Shown: positions 1-11,300, numbered from the stretch's first letter. The stretch is 64,000 bases of DNA from Pseudomonas entomophila (GCF_029478665.1 NZ_JARPQB010000017.1:18945-82944); one strand, 5' to 3'. The notes: a model not told the origin generated them from the letters alone. Numbers and translations are program-made.

Positions 1-694
1 TCACGCTGGTGCTGCGCAGGTGCGCGTTGGCGTTGGGGATCAGGTTGGCCAGGTACAGCAGCTCCGAGCTGAACGCCAGGTCGTCCACATAGCTGATGAA
101 CGGGTGGCGCGCCAGATCGGCGACTTCGCGAATCGGCTCATGGCGGTCGAGATAATCCTGGGTCGCGTACAGGCGCAGGCGGTAGTCGCACAGCTTGCAG
201 CACACATACGGCCCATGTTCGGGCCGCTCCAGGGCAATGACGATATCCGCCTCGCGCTTGGACAGGCTGATGAAGTGCGGCAACGGCAGGATATCCACCG
301 AGATCGCCGGCCAGGCATCGACGAAGTGGCTCAGTTGTGGGGTGACGAAAAAGCTGCCGAAGCCTTCGGTGCAGCCCATGCGCACATGCCCCGACAAGGC
401 CACGCCCGAGCCTGACACCTGCTCGCAGGCCATGTGCAGGGTGCTTTCGATCGACTCCGCATAGCCCAGCAGACGCTGGCCCTCGGCGGTGAGGACGAAG
501 CCGTTGGTCCGTGATTTCTCGAACAGCAAAGTGCCCAGCGCCCCTTCCAGTGAACCGATGCGCCGCGACACCGTGGTGTAGTCCACGGCCAGGCGCTTGG
601 CCGCACTGCTGGCCTTGCGGGTGCGCGCTACCTCAAGAAAGAACTTGAGGTCGTCCCAGTTCAGCGCGCTCAGGGAGGTGAGGTCTTTTTGCAT
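1..694 (-). CDS. LysR-family transcriptional regulator (3' end outside window), probable regulator of mmsAB
   Basis: Only the first 231 codons lie in the window; the gene continues past base 1. The start at 694 gives MQKDLTSLSALNWDDLKFF, typical of the N-terminal winged helix-turn-helix of LysR proteins. The recognition-helix region reads 'ASSAAKRLAVDYTTVSRRI' (about residues 26-44), followed by an effector-domain start ('LSGHVRMGCTEGFGSFFV'). It is divergent from mmsA with a 133-bp intergenic region holding an inverted repeat, the usual layout for a LysR regulator controlling its neighbour. From memory, P. putida has a LysR gene in this position beside mmsA/mmsB. The inducer cannot be read from the sequence; a valine-pathway intermediate is only a guess. 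Confidence 0.9.
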   Translation of the reverse strand, partial: MQKDLTSLSALNWDDLKFFLEVARTRKASSAAKRLAVDYTTVSRRIGSLEGALGTLLFEKSRTNGFVLTAEGQRLLGYAESIESTLHMACEQVSGSGVALSGHVRMGCTEGFGSFFVTPQLSHFVDAWPAISVDILPLPHFISLSKREADIVIALERPEHGPYVCCKLCDYRLRLYATQDYLDRHEPIREVADLARHPFISYVDDLAFSSELLYLANLIPNANAHLRSTSV

Positions 695-710
695 GATGAT
701 CCGGTTTTTT

Positions 711-737
711 TGTGCATTCTTGTTGGATGTTTGCACA
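711..737. promoter_or_regulatory. Candidate LysR operator in the regulator/mmsA intergenic region
   Basis: TGTGCA (711-716) and TGCACA (732-737) form a perfect 6-bp inverted repeat with a 15-bp spacer, close to the size of a LysR recognition site. A TATACT box lies just downstream at 740-745 and could be the -10 of the rightward mmsA promoter, although no well spaced -35 is evident. The role is inferred from position and symmetry. Confidence 0.4.
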
Positions 738-827
738 TCTATACTCGAACTCAGCCCCTAAGCGCCACCCCGTGTTCGCTCCGGCGTAGGCGTCTTCGTT
801 CCGACAATAATTCCAAGGAGAGCGCAG

Positions 828-2354
828 ATGAACGCACCCCAGACCCCCGCCCAGACCCAGGTCGAGCAGGTCAAGCTGCTGATCGACGGCCAATGGGTCG
901 AGTCGAAGACCACCGAATGGCGCGACATCGTCAACCCGGCCACGCAACAAGTGTTGGCGCGGGTGCCGTTCGCCACCGTCGAGGAAGTCGACGCCGCCGT
1001 GGCCGCCGCCGAACGCGCCTTCAAGACCTGGCGCGACACCCCCATCGGCGCGCGCATGCGCATCATGCTCAAGTTGCAGGCGCTGATCCGCGAGCACAGC
1101 AAGCGCATCGCCGTCACGCTCAGCGCCGAGCAGGGCAAGACCATTGCCGACGCCGAGGGCGATATCTTCCGCGGCCTGGAAGTGGTCGAGCACGCGGCGT
1201 CCATCGGCACCCTGCAGATGGGCGAGTTCGCCGAGAACGTCGCCGGCGGTGTCGACACCTACACCCTGCGCCAGCCGATCGGCGTGTGCGCCGGCATCAC
1301 CCCGTTCAACTTCCCGGCGATGATCCCGCTGTGGATGTTCCCGATGGCCATCGTCTGTGGCAACACCTTCGTGCTCAAGCCGTCCGAGCAGGACCCGCTG
1401 TCGACCATGATGCTGGTCGAGCTGGCGCTGCAGGCCGGCATCCCCGCCGGCGTGCTCAACGTGGTGCACGGCGGCAAGCAGGTGGTCGATGCGATCTGCA
1501 CCCACAAGGACATCAAGGCGATCTCGTTCGTCGGTTCGACCGAGGTCGGTACCCACGTCTACAACCTGGGCAGCCAGCACGGCAAGCGCGTGCAGTCGAT
1601 GATGGGCGCCAAGAACCACGCCGTGGTGCTACCCGACGCCAACCGCGTGCAGACCGTCAACGCCCTGGTCGGCGCCGCCTTCGGCGCGGCCGGCCAACGT
1701 TGCATGGCCACCTCGGTGGCGGTGCTGGTGGGCAAGGCCCGCGAGTGGCTGCCGGATATCAGGGACGCGGCGAGCAAGCTCAAGGTCAACGCCGGCAACG
1801 AGCCAGGCACCGACGTCGGCCCGGTGGTCTCCAAGCGCGCCAAGGAGCGTGTGCTGGGCTTGATCGAAAGCGGTATCAAGGAAGGCGCCAAGCTCGAGCT
1901 CGACGGCCGTGACGTGAAGGTGCAGGGCTACGAGCAAGGCAACTTCATCGGCCCGACCCTGTTCTCCGGGGTGAAGACCGACATGCAGGTCTACACCCAG
2001 GAAATCTTCGGCCCGGTGCTGGTGACGCTCGAAGTGGACACCCTCGACGAGGCCATCGCCCTGGTCAACGCCAACCCGTTTGGTAACGGCACCGGCCTGT
2101 TCACCCAAAGCGGCGCGGCGGCGCGCAAGTTCCAGAGCGAGATCGATATCGGCCAGGTGGGTATCAACATTCCGATCCCGGTGCCGGTGCCGTTCTTCAG
2201 CTTCACAGGCTCCCGTGGCTCCAAACTTGGCGATCTCGGCCCGTACGGCAAGCAGGTGGTGCAGTTCTACACTCAGACCAAGACCGTCACCGCCCGCTGG
2301 TTCGACGACGACAGCGTCAACGACGGTGTGAACACCACCATCAGCCTGCGCTAA
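828..2354 (+). CDS. mmsA: Methylmalonate-semialdehyde dehydrogenase (CoA-acylating)
   Basis: This 508-aa protein belongs to the aldehyde dehydrogenase superfamily, MMSDH branch. Known enzymes oxidise (methyl)malonate semialdehyde to propionyl- or acetyl-CoA with NAD+ and CoA in valine, beta-alanine and inositol breakdown. Visible marks are '[17 protein letters not shown]' (about 160-177), the Rossmann segment '[10 protein letters not shown]' and the catalytic cysteine C292 in '[11 protein letters not shown]'. Length matches the family. The start is supported by AAGGAGA seven bases upstream. mmsB follows after only 10 bp, so the two are one operon. The divergent LysR gene is the likely regulator. 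The substrate is inferred from the family and the pairing with mmsB. Confidence 0.95.
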   Translation: MNAPQTPAQTQVEQVKLLIDGQWVESKTTEWRDIVNPATQQVLARVPFATVEEVDAAVAAAERAFKTWRDTPIGARMRIMLKLQALIREHSKRIAVTLSAEQGKTIADAEGDIFRGLEVVEHAASIGTLQMGEFAENVAGGVDTYTLRQPIGVCAGITPFNFPAMIPLWMFPMAIVCGNTFVLKPSEQDPLSTMMLVELALQAGIPAGVLNVVHGGKQVVDAICTHKDIKAISFVGSTEVGTHVYNLGSQHGKRVQSMMGAKNHAVVLPDANRVQTVNALVGAAFGAAGQRCMATSVAVLVGKAREWLPDIRDAASKLKVNAGNEPGTDVGPVVSKRAKERVLGLIESGIKEGAKLELDGRDVKVQGYEQGNFIGPTLFSGVKTDMQVYTQEIFGPVLVTLEVDTLDEAIALVNANPFGNGTGLFTQSGAAARKFQSEIDIGQVGINIPIPVPVPFFSFTGSRGSKLGDLGPYGKQVVQFYTQTKTVTARWFDDDSVNDGVNTTISLR

Positions 2355-2364
2355 GGAGCTCGCC

Positions 2365-3255
2365 ATGCGTATCGCATTCATTGGCCTGGGCAACATGGGC
2401 GCGCCCATGGCCCGCAACCTGATCAAGGCCGGCCACCAGCTCAACCTGTTCGACCTGAACCAGACCGTGCTGGCGGAGCTTGCCGGGCTGGGTGGGCAGG
2501 TCAGCGCTTCGCCGAAAGCGGCCGCCGCCGACAGCGAGCTGGTGATCACCATGCTGCCCGCCGCCGCCCATGTGCGCAGCGTTTACCTGGACGAAGAAAC
2601 CGGCGTGCTGGCCGGCATCCGCCCCGGCACCCCGACCGTGGATTGCAGCACCATCGACCCGCAGACCGCCCGTGAAGTGTCGAAGGCCGCGACGGCCAAA
2701 GGCGTCGACATGGGTGACGCGCCGGTCTCCGGCGGTACCGGTGGCGCGGCGGCCGGCACCCTGACCTTCATGGTTGGCGCCAGCGCCGAGCTGTTCGCCA
2801 CGCTCCAGCCGGTGCTGGCGCAGATGGGCCGCAATATCGTGCACTGCGGTGAAGTTGGCACTGGCCAGATCGCCAAGATCTGCAACAACCTGCTGCTGGG
2901 CATCTCGATGATCGGTGTGTCCGAGGCCATGGCCCTGGGCAACGCGCTGGGCATCGACACCAAGGTGCTGGCCGGCATCATCAACAGCTCGACGGGGCGC
3001 TGCTGGAGCTCGGACACCTACAACCCGTGGCCGGGCATCATCGACACCGCCCCGGCCTCGCGCGGCTACACCGGTGGTTTCGGCGCCGAGCTGATGCTCA
3101 AGGACCTGGGGCTGGCCACCGAGGCCGCGCGCCAGGCGCACCAACCGGTGATCCTCGGCGCGGTGGCCCAGCAGCTGTACCAGGCCATGAGCCTGCGCGG
3201 CGAGGGTGGCAAGGACTTCTCGGCGATCGTCGAGGGTTATCGCAAGCAAGACTGA
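2365..3255 (+). CDS. mmsB: 3-hydroxyisobutyrate dehydrogenase
   Basis: This 296-aa cytosolic enzyme belongs to the beta-hydroxyacid dehydrogenase family and would oxidise 3-hydroxyisobutyrate to methylmalonate semialdehyde, the substrate of MmsA. The N-terminus carries the dinucleotide-binding motif 'IGLGNMGAPMARNL' (about 5-18). The substrate-binding segment 'DAPVSGGTGGAAAGTL' and the catalytic lysine K171 in 'GQIAKICNNLLLG' are present. The C-terminal helical domain contains 'GFGAELMLKDLGLA'. Length is standard. It follows mmsA by 10 bp with an AAGGAG site and is probably cotranscribed. A hairpin followed by a T-run downstream may end the transcript. Confidence 0.95.
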   Translation: MRIAFIGLGNMGAPMARNLIKAGHQLNLFDLNQTVLAELAGLGGQVSASPKAAAADSELVITMLPAAAHVRSVYLDEETGVLAGIRPGTPTVDCSTIDPQTAREVSKAATAKGVDMGDAPVSGGTGGAAAGTLTFMVGASAELFATLQPVLAQMGRNIVHCGEVGTGQIAKICNNLLLGISMIGVSEAMALGNALGIDTKVLAGIINSSTGRCWSSDTYNPWPGIIDTAPASRGYTGGFGAELMLKDLGLATEAARQAHQPVILGAVAQQLYQAMSLRGEGGKDFSAIVEGYRKQD

Positions 3256-3289
3256 CGGAGCAAGCTGGACTTCATCGCGGGCCGGATGG

Positions 3290-3346
3290 CCTTCCCCCTG
3301 TAACTGCGCACCAGGGGGAAGGGTGTCGGGTTCGCGATTTTTTTTT
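3290..3346 (+). terminator. Probable terminator of mmsAB
   Basis: An 11-bp perfect stem (CCTTCCCCCTG at 3290-3300 with CAGGGGGAAGG at 3312-3322) has an 11-nt loop and lies 35 bp after mmsB. A run of nine T follows at 3338-3346. The run is about 15 nt past the stem, further than in a classical intrinsic terminator, so efficiency is uncertain. Confidence 0.5.
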
Positions 3347-3385
3347 GCGTGCGTGGGGGCCAGCGCGAGATATCGCGTTGGCCTC

Positions 3386-3449
3386 TTCGCCGGCAAGCCG
3401 GCTCCTACAGGACCTGCACCGATCCCGTAGGAGCCGGCTTGCCGGCGAA
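3386..3449. repeat. REP pair, 'GCCGGCTTGCCGGC' family
   Basis: Two copies of a palindrome with a GTAGGAGCCGGCTTGCCGGC core and a GAA tail face each other across a short spacer (left copy 3386-3410, right copy 3427-3449). It lies between mmsB and the Tc locus. The same element occurs at 42528-42594, singly at 62609-62636, and inside the PAP2-DSP phosphatase gene at 16644-16667. Confidence 0.85.
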
Positions 3450-3607
3450 CCAGGCGACCGAGGCTTCATGTTTCAAGCGCCGCGGACCTGGCATTTTTGC
3501 CAGTTTCTCGATTCGCGGCACAGGCCTAGCATCCGGCGTAAACCACAACAGCGCTACCACGGGTGGGTTGTCGGGTGCGCTCATGTCCAGGATGCCAAGG
3601 GGGCAAC

Positions 3608-6600
3608 ATGGCCAAACGCAAAGGTCGCAAACACGTTGCGTTGTTCGAGAGGATTCTTGATACCGAACCTGGAATCAAAGCCAAGTTCGCCGACATGGAT
3701 TTATTGCAGGCGTCGATTCTGGACTTGCAGTGCAAGACGCCAACGTCGCTGATGGCGCTTTACCCCCCGCTTCGAGCGAGCGAGGCGAGGCGGCTCAAGG
3801 CGCGCCTTGACGTCGCAGCGGCGGCCATGATGCGTGTGTTCCGGGAAAAGCGCCTGAGCACAGGCATCCGCCGAGCGGCGGATGAAATGAAGGGGCCCCT
3901 GGCGCTGACCAGCGGCCCCACCTTCGAAAACCAGTTCAACCCTTCATGGGCCAATCACACCCACCCAGGTGCCGTGGATGCCACCACATCACCGGCGGCC
4001 TACCTGATCGACATGCTGACCTTTGCCCGCGAACACATCGAAAGGCAAGGTGATGCCGACAAAGTCCTGCGTCTGGAGACTCGGCGCCCCGACCTGTTCG
4101 ACCTGTCGATCGACGAAACAACCATGAACCGTGAGGTGACCCAGGTCGAGATCGTCAATCATGTCATGGAGCGTGCCATCGACGACCATCGCAAAGCGCA
4201 TCCGCAGGACCTGGCTTCCGTCGAGGACAAGCTGCTCGACGTGCGGTACCCGTTCAGGCATTTTCCCTACGAGACCCACTGGGAGCAGATCCGCACAGTA
4301 CTGGCGTTCAATCAGCTGCACATCAGCGATTTCACGCACCTGTCGGATATCGACAGCCCCTATTTCATTCAGCCAGGTGCCCACTCGACAATATCGAACA
4401 TGGCCCTTCAGCAGAACTCCTCGCTGGGGCCGGCATTGCGCGCCATTCTCCTGGAGCCTTCACCTTTCAGGACCGCAAGTGTCAGTTTCAACCCGCAGAC
4501 TCGCCGGTTGCTGGCCTTGCCGGCAGGAAATGAGCAACAACACACCGCGCGTCTATTGGAAACAGCCAGCAACTTCTACCGCATAAACTTCGGGGTCGCA
4601 GGCTACCCGACCTTGCAGAATGTGGTGAACTTCTGTCAGGCACTGGAGTTGACGCAGGATGGGATGGAGTCGCTGTTCGGCTTGTCTGCGCATGCCCCCT
4701 CCTTGTCAGAGAATGCCGGTGGCTCCAGCCTGCCTGTCAGCCCTGGCCTGTTCGGCGCGCGGTTCCTGAACAGTGGCGAAGAAGATCCTGTTTCAGTCGA
4801 AAGTGCCCCTGATGCCCCCGAACACCACCGGTTCCTGAATTTATCCGAGCCCCGCTGTGACCGGCTCAACCGCCTGGTGCGCCTGGCCCATGCGCTGAAG
4901 CTGTCCTACTCGGAAACGGACCAGGTAGTGTGTGCGATTATCGATGCGGAAAGGCACGTGCTGGCTGAACTCGGGAGAAGGGAGCCCGAGGAATCGCCGC
5001 TGTTGATGACGGTCAACACCGTCAGAGGGTTGGGGCTGTTCCAGTACTTGCAGGCACGCTTCTCCTGCAGTGCCGAAGCGTTCGCCGCGCTGATGTCGGA
5101 TATGGGTGTGTATGCCATCGGTGATAAGCGCAGCCACTTCGACCGAGTGTTCAATAGCGATACCGTTACGCCGCTGGTGATCGATGGAACGGCATTCAAG
5201 CTCAGTGGCGAAGACAGCGAGAGCAAACGCACCATCGATCAATTATGCCGAGGGCTCGGCATCAACATGGAAACCTTTCGCTACTTGTCGCGCCTGATCA
5301 TGCAGGGGCAAGGAGGCGAAACACTGACACGTTCGATCACGACCTTCAGTGCGTTCTATCGGGTTACCTTGTTGGCCAGGCTGCTTTCGATCACAACGAT
5401 CGAACTGTTGTCGCTTCTGGAAGTGCTGAATCCGGAAGGCCTCTATGCCCTGCAACTGGCGGGTGACCCCAGAAACGCCATGTATGAGCACTTCTCGCGG
5501 ACAGACACCGTCAGCGTCACCTATGCCGTCTGTCAGTGCGTGCTCTGGTGCCAGGAGCAGCAGCTGCCTATCGCCTGGCTGGTCCAGCAACTGCTGCCGA
5601 TCGAGACAGTGGACATGGTGCCCCAGGAGTTCAAGACCCTGCTCATGGAGCTCAAGGGCGACCTGTTGCCTTTTCGCAACTTTGATCAGGACATGGCGGA
5701 GGCCGGTGTCCCCGGGTTGGTGAGCAAGCGCTGGCAAGATGTACTGACGAACCTGGTGGATGAAAATGGCCTGATCAGGGCTACCGGTAGTAGTGCACGG
5801 GACTTCGACTATCTCGACTACGAGAACTTCGGCCAACGGGAAGTCAACGCGGTGATCGATCAGCTGATCGTCGATTCATCAGGCGACGGGATCGAGTTGC
5901 CCGGGTTGGCAGTCGATGAAGTCGAACGCTTGAAAACACTGGTCAAGGGGGTGGTACTGCGCATTCGGGTACAGCAATGGGGGGTAGTGCAGGAGCGCTT
6001 GTCACACGTGCTGGCGCTCAATGCCGAGAAGGTGATCCCGGTGATCTACTGGGCCGAAGGAACAGTGCATTCGCTGATGTCGAGTGCAGTGGGCTTCAAC
6101 CCGGACATCCTCGCGCCCGAGCCCCTGAAAGCAATGATGCCGCTGCTCCTGCGCATGAAGAGATGTGCCCAGGTTGCCACCCAGTTCGACTTGAGCCCTG
6201 CGTTGTTCTCCAGTGTGCTGAAGGGCTCGGAAAGGTCGCGTTTCAGCCTGAAGAGCACAGAGCTGACCTTGCATACCCTGTATTTCCTTGAGCGCTACAC
6301 GCGCTGCCTGCGTTCGGCCAGGCAAACGGAAGCACAGTTGCTGGGCTATTTTGCCGCGATCGAGGCACAGGGGGAGTTGACCGCCAATGAACAACGGCTG
6401 ATCAAGGATATCGCCGCCGACAAGGTCGCGACCTGGTTGGGGTGGGGGATCCGCGAAGTGCTCGACGTGGCGGCCGAGGTAGCGCCCGATGGCATCATTC
6501 GCAATCTGGCGCAACTGCTCACCCTGTTGAATACCCGGCAACTGTGCGAACGCACCGGGCTGAGCGCTGTGTCGCTGATGAAGCTCAGTCGGCTCACGGC

Positions 6601-8278
6601 CTACTCCGATACACACGCCTACCGCAGCGTCGCGCAAGAGATGCTCAGCAGCTTGCGTCGTGATCCCGAACAGCGCCGTGACGAGGTGGAACTGCGCCAG
6701 AGCTTGTCTTCACGGTGCGAAGTGAGCGAATCGCGGTTGATTGCAAAAAAAGATGACGGTACCGAAGCCACCACGGTGTCACTGACCTTGCTGGATATGA
6801 ACAACCAACCGGTATCCGATATTCGGGTGGCCTGGTCCACCGACCTCGGCAAGCTGCTCGACTTCTACAGCTACACCGACAGGATGGGGGTTGCACAGGT
6901 GGTGCTGCAGGCCGGGGAGCAGCAGGGGGTCGCCCATGTGAAGGGGACCTACCTGCTGGACAGCCAAGCCATCGCGCCTCCGATCATGATCGACTGCGAC
7001 GAAACCACGTTGGAAGTGGACATCATCGAAGGCAAGCCGGAGGCAGGGGACCTCGACAAGTTGGCGGGAGGTGAAGGGGTTTACAGGTTCAGGGCAAGAT
7101 TGAAGGATATTTACGGCAACGTGGGTATAGACCGTCTGGTGAACTGGGCCAGCAAGATCGGGTACTTCGACTCCACCGTTGGGGAAACGCTGACGGACGA
7201 AGAGGGCTGGAGCACCATCGAGCTGCGCAGCCGGGAAGCAGGCAAAGGCGAGGTGGCTGTCTGGTACGCGCCGCTCAATGGCGATCCCGTGGTCTTCGAG
7301 GTGGGCTTCGAGGATAAGGCCTATATCAACTCGGTTGTGCTGATGTCATGGGCTGTTGAGGGTGACGACATTGAGCTCGAGGCAACGGTACTTGGCCTGA
7401 ACGGCGATCCGTTCAAGTTTCAGAGGATCACGTGGTCCTGCTCTGATCCTAGTGTCGAAATCGTGGCGGATTCTGAGAGTGGTGATGAAGGCAAGGCAGG
7501 GGCTACCTTGAAGGGCGCCATTGCAGGGGAATTGACCGTGACTGCAATCCTGACGACGGCAGAACCTGAGCCCAGGTCGTACTACTCAAAAGAGATGTCC
7601 ATCGACGTATTGGCCAATGCCAGCAACATTACCTATGAGGGTGACGAGCGGTGGCCAATCGCGGACGGCATCAGCGCTGGCGAGTATGCGGTCCGTGTCG
7701 CCAGCTCCGATAACAAACCCGTTGCCAATTACCCGGTCGTCTGGAGTGTCGAGGGCGGGGAGGTTGAGACCTACCCGATGATTACCGGGCCAGAGGGTAT
7801 CGCTCGCTTCGCTTTGCGAGGCACAACGCCGGGGCCCAGGACTGTTATCGCAACTGTGAATGACGGGCCGCCCCACCGCTTCGAAGGTGTCGAATTCATG
7901 GTTCCGCTGGACGTGGCAATCACGCTTAAAGAAGAAGCCGGCCCAGACGAACCCATTATCGACAAGATCATCCTGATCCAGCCGCAAACGGGCAAGAAGC
8001 AGTACACCCTGACCTACCGACTGCCAGACGATCATCCGTTGGTGAAACTGCCCATGCAGCTTCTCTATTCCGGTCGCGATTCGGACGCCTCACTGGGATT
8101 GAAGTTCACGCCGCCACTGGGCTCCGAAAATCCTGTCGTCGCCGGCGTGGTGAGGTGGACGATCGATTGCGAAAACACGGCACTGCGTGACGAAGTGGAG
8201 CTGAAGTTCGGACTTTGGTGCAAGCAGATGATGAAAGCGATAGAGCGTGATGTCGTCGTCAAACCCTCCCAGGGCTGA
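3608..8278 (+). CDS. Tc toxin A-component N-terminal part (TcaA-like) with Ig-like domains
   Basis: This 1556-aa protein resembles the N-terminal part of TcA subunits. Residues about 105-300 match the VRP1/SpvA-like region of the Tc family ('NPSWANHTHPGAVDATTSP', 'AAYLIDMLTFA'), followed by a long, mostly alpha-helical stretch to about 1035. Residues about 1040-1450 switch to beta-rich repeats resembling bacterial Ig-like (Big_1/invasin) domains: 'VSLTLLDMNNQPVSDIRVAW', 'ARLKDIYGNVGIDRLVNW', 'EYAVRVASSDNKPVANYPVV'. The chosen ATG follows AAGGGGGCAAC; an in-frame start at 3563 would add 15 residues with no good ribosome site. The second Tc gene starts 43 bp downstream. In Photorhabdus, TcaA and TcaB together form one TcA; the same split is inferred here. 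No signal peptide is seen. TcB/TcC partners are absent from the window. Confidence 0.8.
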   Translation: MAKRKGRKHVALFERILDTEPGIKAKFADMDLLQASILDLQCKTPTSLMALYPPLRASEARRLKARLDVAAAAMMRVFREKRLSTGIRRAADEMKGPLALTSGPTFENQFNPSWANHTHPGAVDATTSPAAYLIDMLTFAREHIERQGDADKVLRLETRRPDLFDLSIDETTMNREVTQVEIVNHVMERAIDDHRKAHPQDLASVEDKLLDVRYPFRHFPYETHWEQIRTVLAFNQLHISDFTHLSDIDSPYFIQPGAHSTISNMALQQNSSLGPALRAILLEPSPFRTASVSFNPQTRRLLALPAGNEQQHTARLLETASNFYRINFGVAGYPTLQNVVNFCQALELTQDGMESLFGLSAHAPSLSENAGGSSLPVSPGLFGARFLNSGEEDPVSVESAPDAPEHHRFLNLSEPRCDRLNRLVRLAHALKLSYSETDQVVCAIIDAERHVLAELGRREPEESPLLMTVNTVRGLGLFQYLQARFSCSAEAFAALMSDMGVYAIGDKRSHFDRVFNSDTVTPLVIDGTAFKLSGEDSESKRTIDQLCRGLGINMETFRYLSRLIMQGQGGETLTRSITTFSAFYRVTLLARLLSITTIELLSLLEVLNPEGLYALQLAGDPRNAMYEHFSRTDTVSVTYAVCQCVLWCQEQQLPIAWLVQQLLPIETVDMVPQEFKTLLMELKGDLLPFRNFDQDMAEAGVPGLVSKRWQDVLTNLVDENGLIRATGSSARDFDYLDYENFGQREVNAVIDQLIVDSSGDGIELPGLAVDEVERLKTLVKGVVLRIRVQQWGVVQERLSHVLALNAEKVIPVIYWAEGTVHSLMSSAVGFNPDILAPEPLKAMMPLLLRMKRCAQVATQFDLSPALFSSVLKGSERSRFSLKSTELTLHTLYFLERYTRCLRSARQTEAQLLGYFAAIEAQGELTANEQRLIKDIAADKVATWLGWGIREVLDVAAEVAPDGIIRNLAQLLTLLNTRQLCERTGLSAVSLMKLSRLTAYSDTHAYRSVAQEMLSSLRRDPEQRRDEVELRQSLSSRCEVSESRLIAKKDDGTEATTVSLTLLDMNNQPVSDIRVAWSTDLGKLLDFYSYTDRMGVAQVVLQAGEQQGVAHVKGTYLLDSQAIAPPIMIDCDETTLEVDIIEGKPEAGDLDKLAGGEGVYRFRARLKDIYGNVGIDRLVNWASKIGYFDSTVGETLTDEEGWSTIELRSREAGKGEVAVWYAPLNGDPVVFEVGFEDKAYINSVVLMSWAVEGDDIELEATVLGLNGDPFKFQRITWSCSDPSVEIVADSESGDEGKAGATLKGAIAGELTVTAILTTAEPEPRSYYSKEMSIDVLANASNITYEGDERWPIADGISAGEYAVRVASSDNKPVANYPVVWSVEGGEVETYPMITGPEGIARFALRGTTPGPRTVIATVNDGPPHRFEGVEFMVPLDVAITLKEEAGPDEPIIDKIILIQPQTGKKQYTLTYRLPDDHPLVKLPMQLLYSGRDSDASLGLKFTPPLGSENPVVAGVVRWTIDCENTALRDEVELKFGLWCKQMMKAIERDVVVKPSQG

Positions 8279-8320
8279 CCGCTGGTCTTTCACCTGGCTC
8301 CCCCTTTCGAAGAGGTCTTT

Positions 8321-11300
8321 ATGAACAGTGAATTGACCGACGCCCTGGCGGAACAGTGGCGTGACGCGCTGAGTGCCTATGTGATGCATCACGTGCTGCC
8401 GGACACGTTGCAGGCGGGTGCCCTGAACATGATCACGGCCGAGCACCTGGACCGTTACTTCATGATGGATACCCAGGTCACCTCCAAGGTGACGACGTCT
8501 TACCTGGCTGAAGCATTGGCGTGTACCCAGTCTTATATAAACTCGATCTTGAACAACCTCGAGCCTGGGTATCCGGAGGACTTTGATCCTAAGGTGAGGA
8601 CCTTCTGGCAGCAGGCCATGTCGAACTACTCGATCTGGGCGGCGTACCAGATGCTGGAAGATTATCCCGAAAACTATATCCGCGCCGACCTGCGGCTGGA
8701 CAAGACAACGCTGTTCAAGACCCTGGAAAACGACCTGAGCCAGGGGCGGATTACCGATGCCGCCGTGCAGAATGCATTGCTGACTTACCTCAAGCACTAT
8801 GAGCACCAGAACAGCATCCGGGTGCAGTCCGGTTACATCGATTACCGCGAGGATAATCTGGACAGCGAACGGTTCGACGGCTTCAACTTCGCCAATTCGA
8901 ATTACTACCTGCTGGGCAAGGACACGGCTTCACCTCCCCAGTACTACTGGCGGCAGGTCGATGTGCGCCTGGACCAAGCCTCCACCTATATCCAGCCCGA
9001 CGCCTGGACGGAATGGCAGCCGATCACCCTGCCGGCAGGGAGTACGCTGCTCCATGGCCGGCTGGTGCTGTTCTGCGGGCGCCTGCATATGGTCTGGTTG
9101 CACTATGGGGCGCCAGTCACGGTACAACTCGCTGACGGAACCGAGCAGGAGCGCTACACGCTGAAGCTCGAGATCATCTATCTGGGGCTGGATAAGCAGT
9201 GGTCGGCTCCGGAACTCCTCTGGAGCGAGGATATTGATGGGGCAGTGTTTGACCCGACACCTTACAGATTATTGGTGCTTGCATTAGGGCGTGCACAGGG
9301 TAGTGATGACCAGTTGTACGTTGCACTTGCCACCCATGACGATGGCAAATATGAAAAACATTATATTGTGCAGCGCGATGTGCTGAAGCGTGCGGTGGCT
9401 GATGTGGACTTCCCTCCCGAGAGTGGGACTGAGAACGACGGTCTCATGGGCGTGCTGTTTAAACACTTTAGCGACGAACCAGGTAAGTTGAACTTCCAGC
9501 GGCGCGTGAGCTCCAGTGACTTCCAGGTGCAGAGTGTCGAATCGGACGGCGTCGATCCCCATCTGGATCTTGATGTCCTTCTGCAGCAGCAGGGCAAAGG
9601 CAAGTACGAGCTGTACGTGCGTGCCCGCTCTACCGAAGTGCGTAAGTACTATCTGATATACGCGGTGAGTCTCGGTGCTGGTCTGATCACACTGGGAAGT
9701 AGTTTAGGCCAGGTTCAGGTGCGCTCCACTGCTTCGGGAAAACTTGAACTTCGCTGTTTGACGTCCGGAGCGCCTGACTTTAACACGCTTGCACTGGGGC
9801 ACTCGGCGATCTCCTCAATTACGCTGTCCAAAGGCGACTTCAAAGAGACATCTTATGGATGGCATGAGGCAACGAAAGAGATCGAGGCGTCAGAAAAGCT
9901 GATAAGCGCGCTAACGGGCTATAAAGCCACGGAAGTCCGTGAAGGTGCAGGGTTCACTGTCAGTGTCGATGGAAGCAAAGTGCCGTCGGTGCTGGTGGAC
10001 GGGAGTAACGTCATCATTGTGCTCCCTGTGATCACAACCGTGGATGACATGGAATTGAAGGTCGTGGACACCCCCACCCCATTGTGGACCGGTCCGTTCA
10101 CTTACAACGGTGCCGCCAGCAGCAGCTGGGAGAGCCTTGCCTGGCCTGAGGGGAAGGACGAGGTCAAGTTTACGGTTGGCCAGAAGGGGCAGAAGGTAAC
10201 GACGTTCACGCTGAAGCGATCATCCATTTCCACCCTTGACCTGGATACGATGCCGCACATTCATCAACAGGTAGACGGTACTGACTTCCTGGTCCTCAAG
10301 TTCATCCATGGTTCAGGCTCGCCACTGGCCGCACGCTTGAACTCCCAGCAGGTCCCGGACCTGATCAATCGTGCCCAGGTCACCCCCCAGGCGGTATTCA
10401 GCTGGGATGCGCAGCATCTGCAGGAGCCGGACTACGACCCTGAGGGTAGCGGCGGCGTGTATCAGGTCTGGCGCCGGTCAGCCGAAGACCCATTGCTGAA
10501 CGTGTACGATGCCAACGGCATGTATTTGCGCGAACTGTTCTTCCATGTGCCCCACCTGATTGCCTCGCGTCTGCAGGAGGAGGAGCGCTTCGAAGAGGCC
10601 CGCCGCTGGCTGGGGCTGATCTTCAACCCGCAAAGCAAGCAAGCGCCAACGGAATCGCGTGGGGTCGATTATTGGAACTGCGCATGGTTGATGCAGGACG
10701 ATACCGAGGCTGCCGCGCCCGAGCATGAGCTGATCGATCCGCATGCCATTGCGCTGCGCAACCCTTCGCATTACCGCAAGGCTGTCTTCGTGCAGTCTGT
10801 GGGCCTGCTGATCGGTGAAGCCGATCTTCAATACCGTCGGCAAACCCGCGACAGCCTTGCCAATGCCTGGCTGCTGTACCGAATGGCGGCGGACCTGATG
10901 GGCGAGGCGCCGGACGCACGTTCGATCGATACCTGGGCTCCACGAACCGTGTCCGAGCTGCTGGCTATGTCGGACGGCGGCGAGCTGTTGGAGCACCACG
11001 CTCACGCCGTCAAGCCGGAGAACCTGCCCAAGCAATTGTCCACATTCTTCTGGGCCGGTGCAGCGGCGCATCCGGCCTTTCGTTTGCCGGCTAACCGAGC
11101 ATTGCTGGATACCTGGGAGCTTCTGGCGCAGCGCTTCTATAACCTGCGCCACTTCCTGAGCATCGAGGGCTATCCGATGGAGCTGCCGCTGTATGCACCA
11201 GCGGCGAACCCGTTCGACCTGCTGATGGCGCGCATGGGCGGCAATGCCAACCTGGCTCACCTGCTGGGCTATCGCACCGTGGTACCGCCTTACCGATTCC

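Noticed and set aside
3450..3607. Promoter boxes upstream of the Tc locus
   Set aside because: TTGCCA at 3497 and TAGCAT at 3527 are 24 bp apart, too far for a sigma-70 promoter; no better pair was seen.
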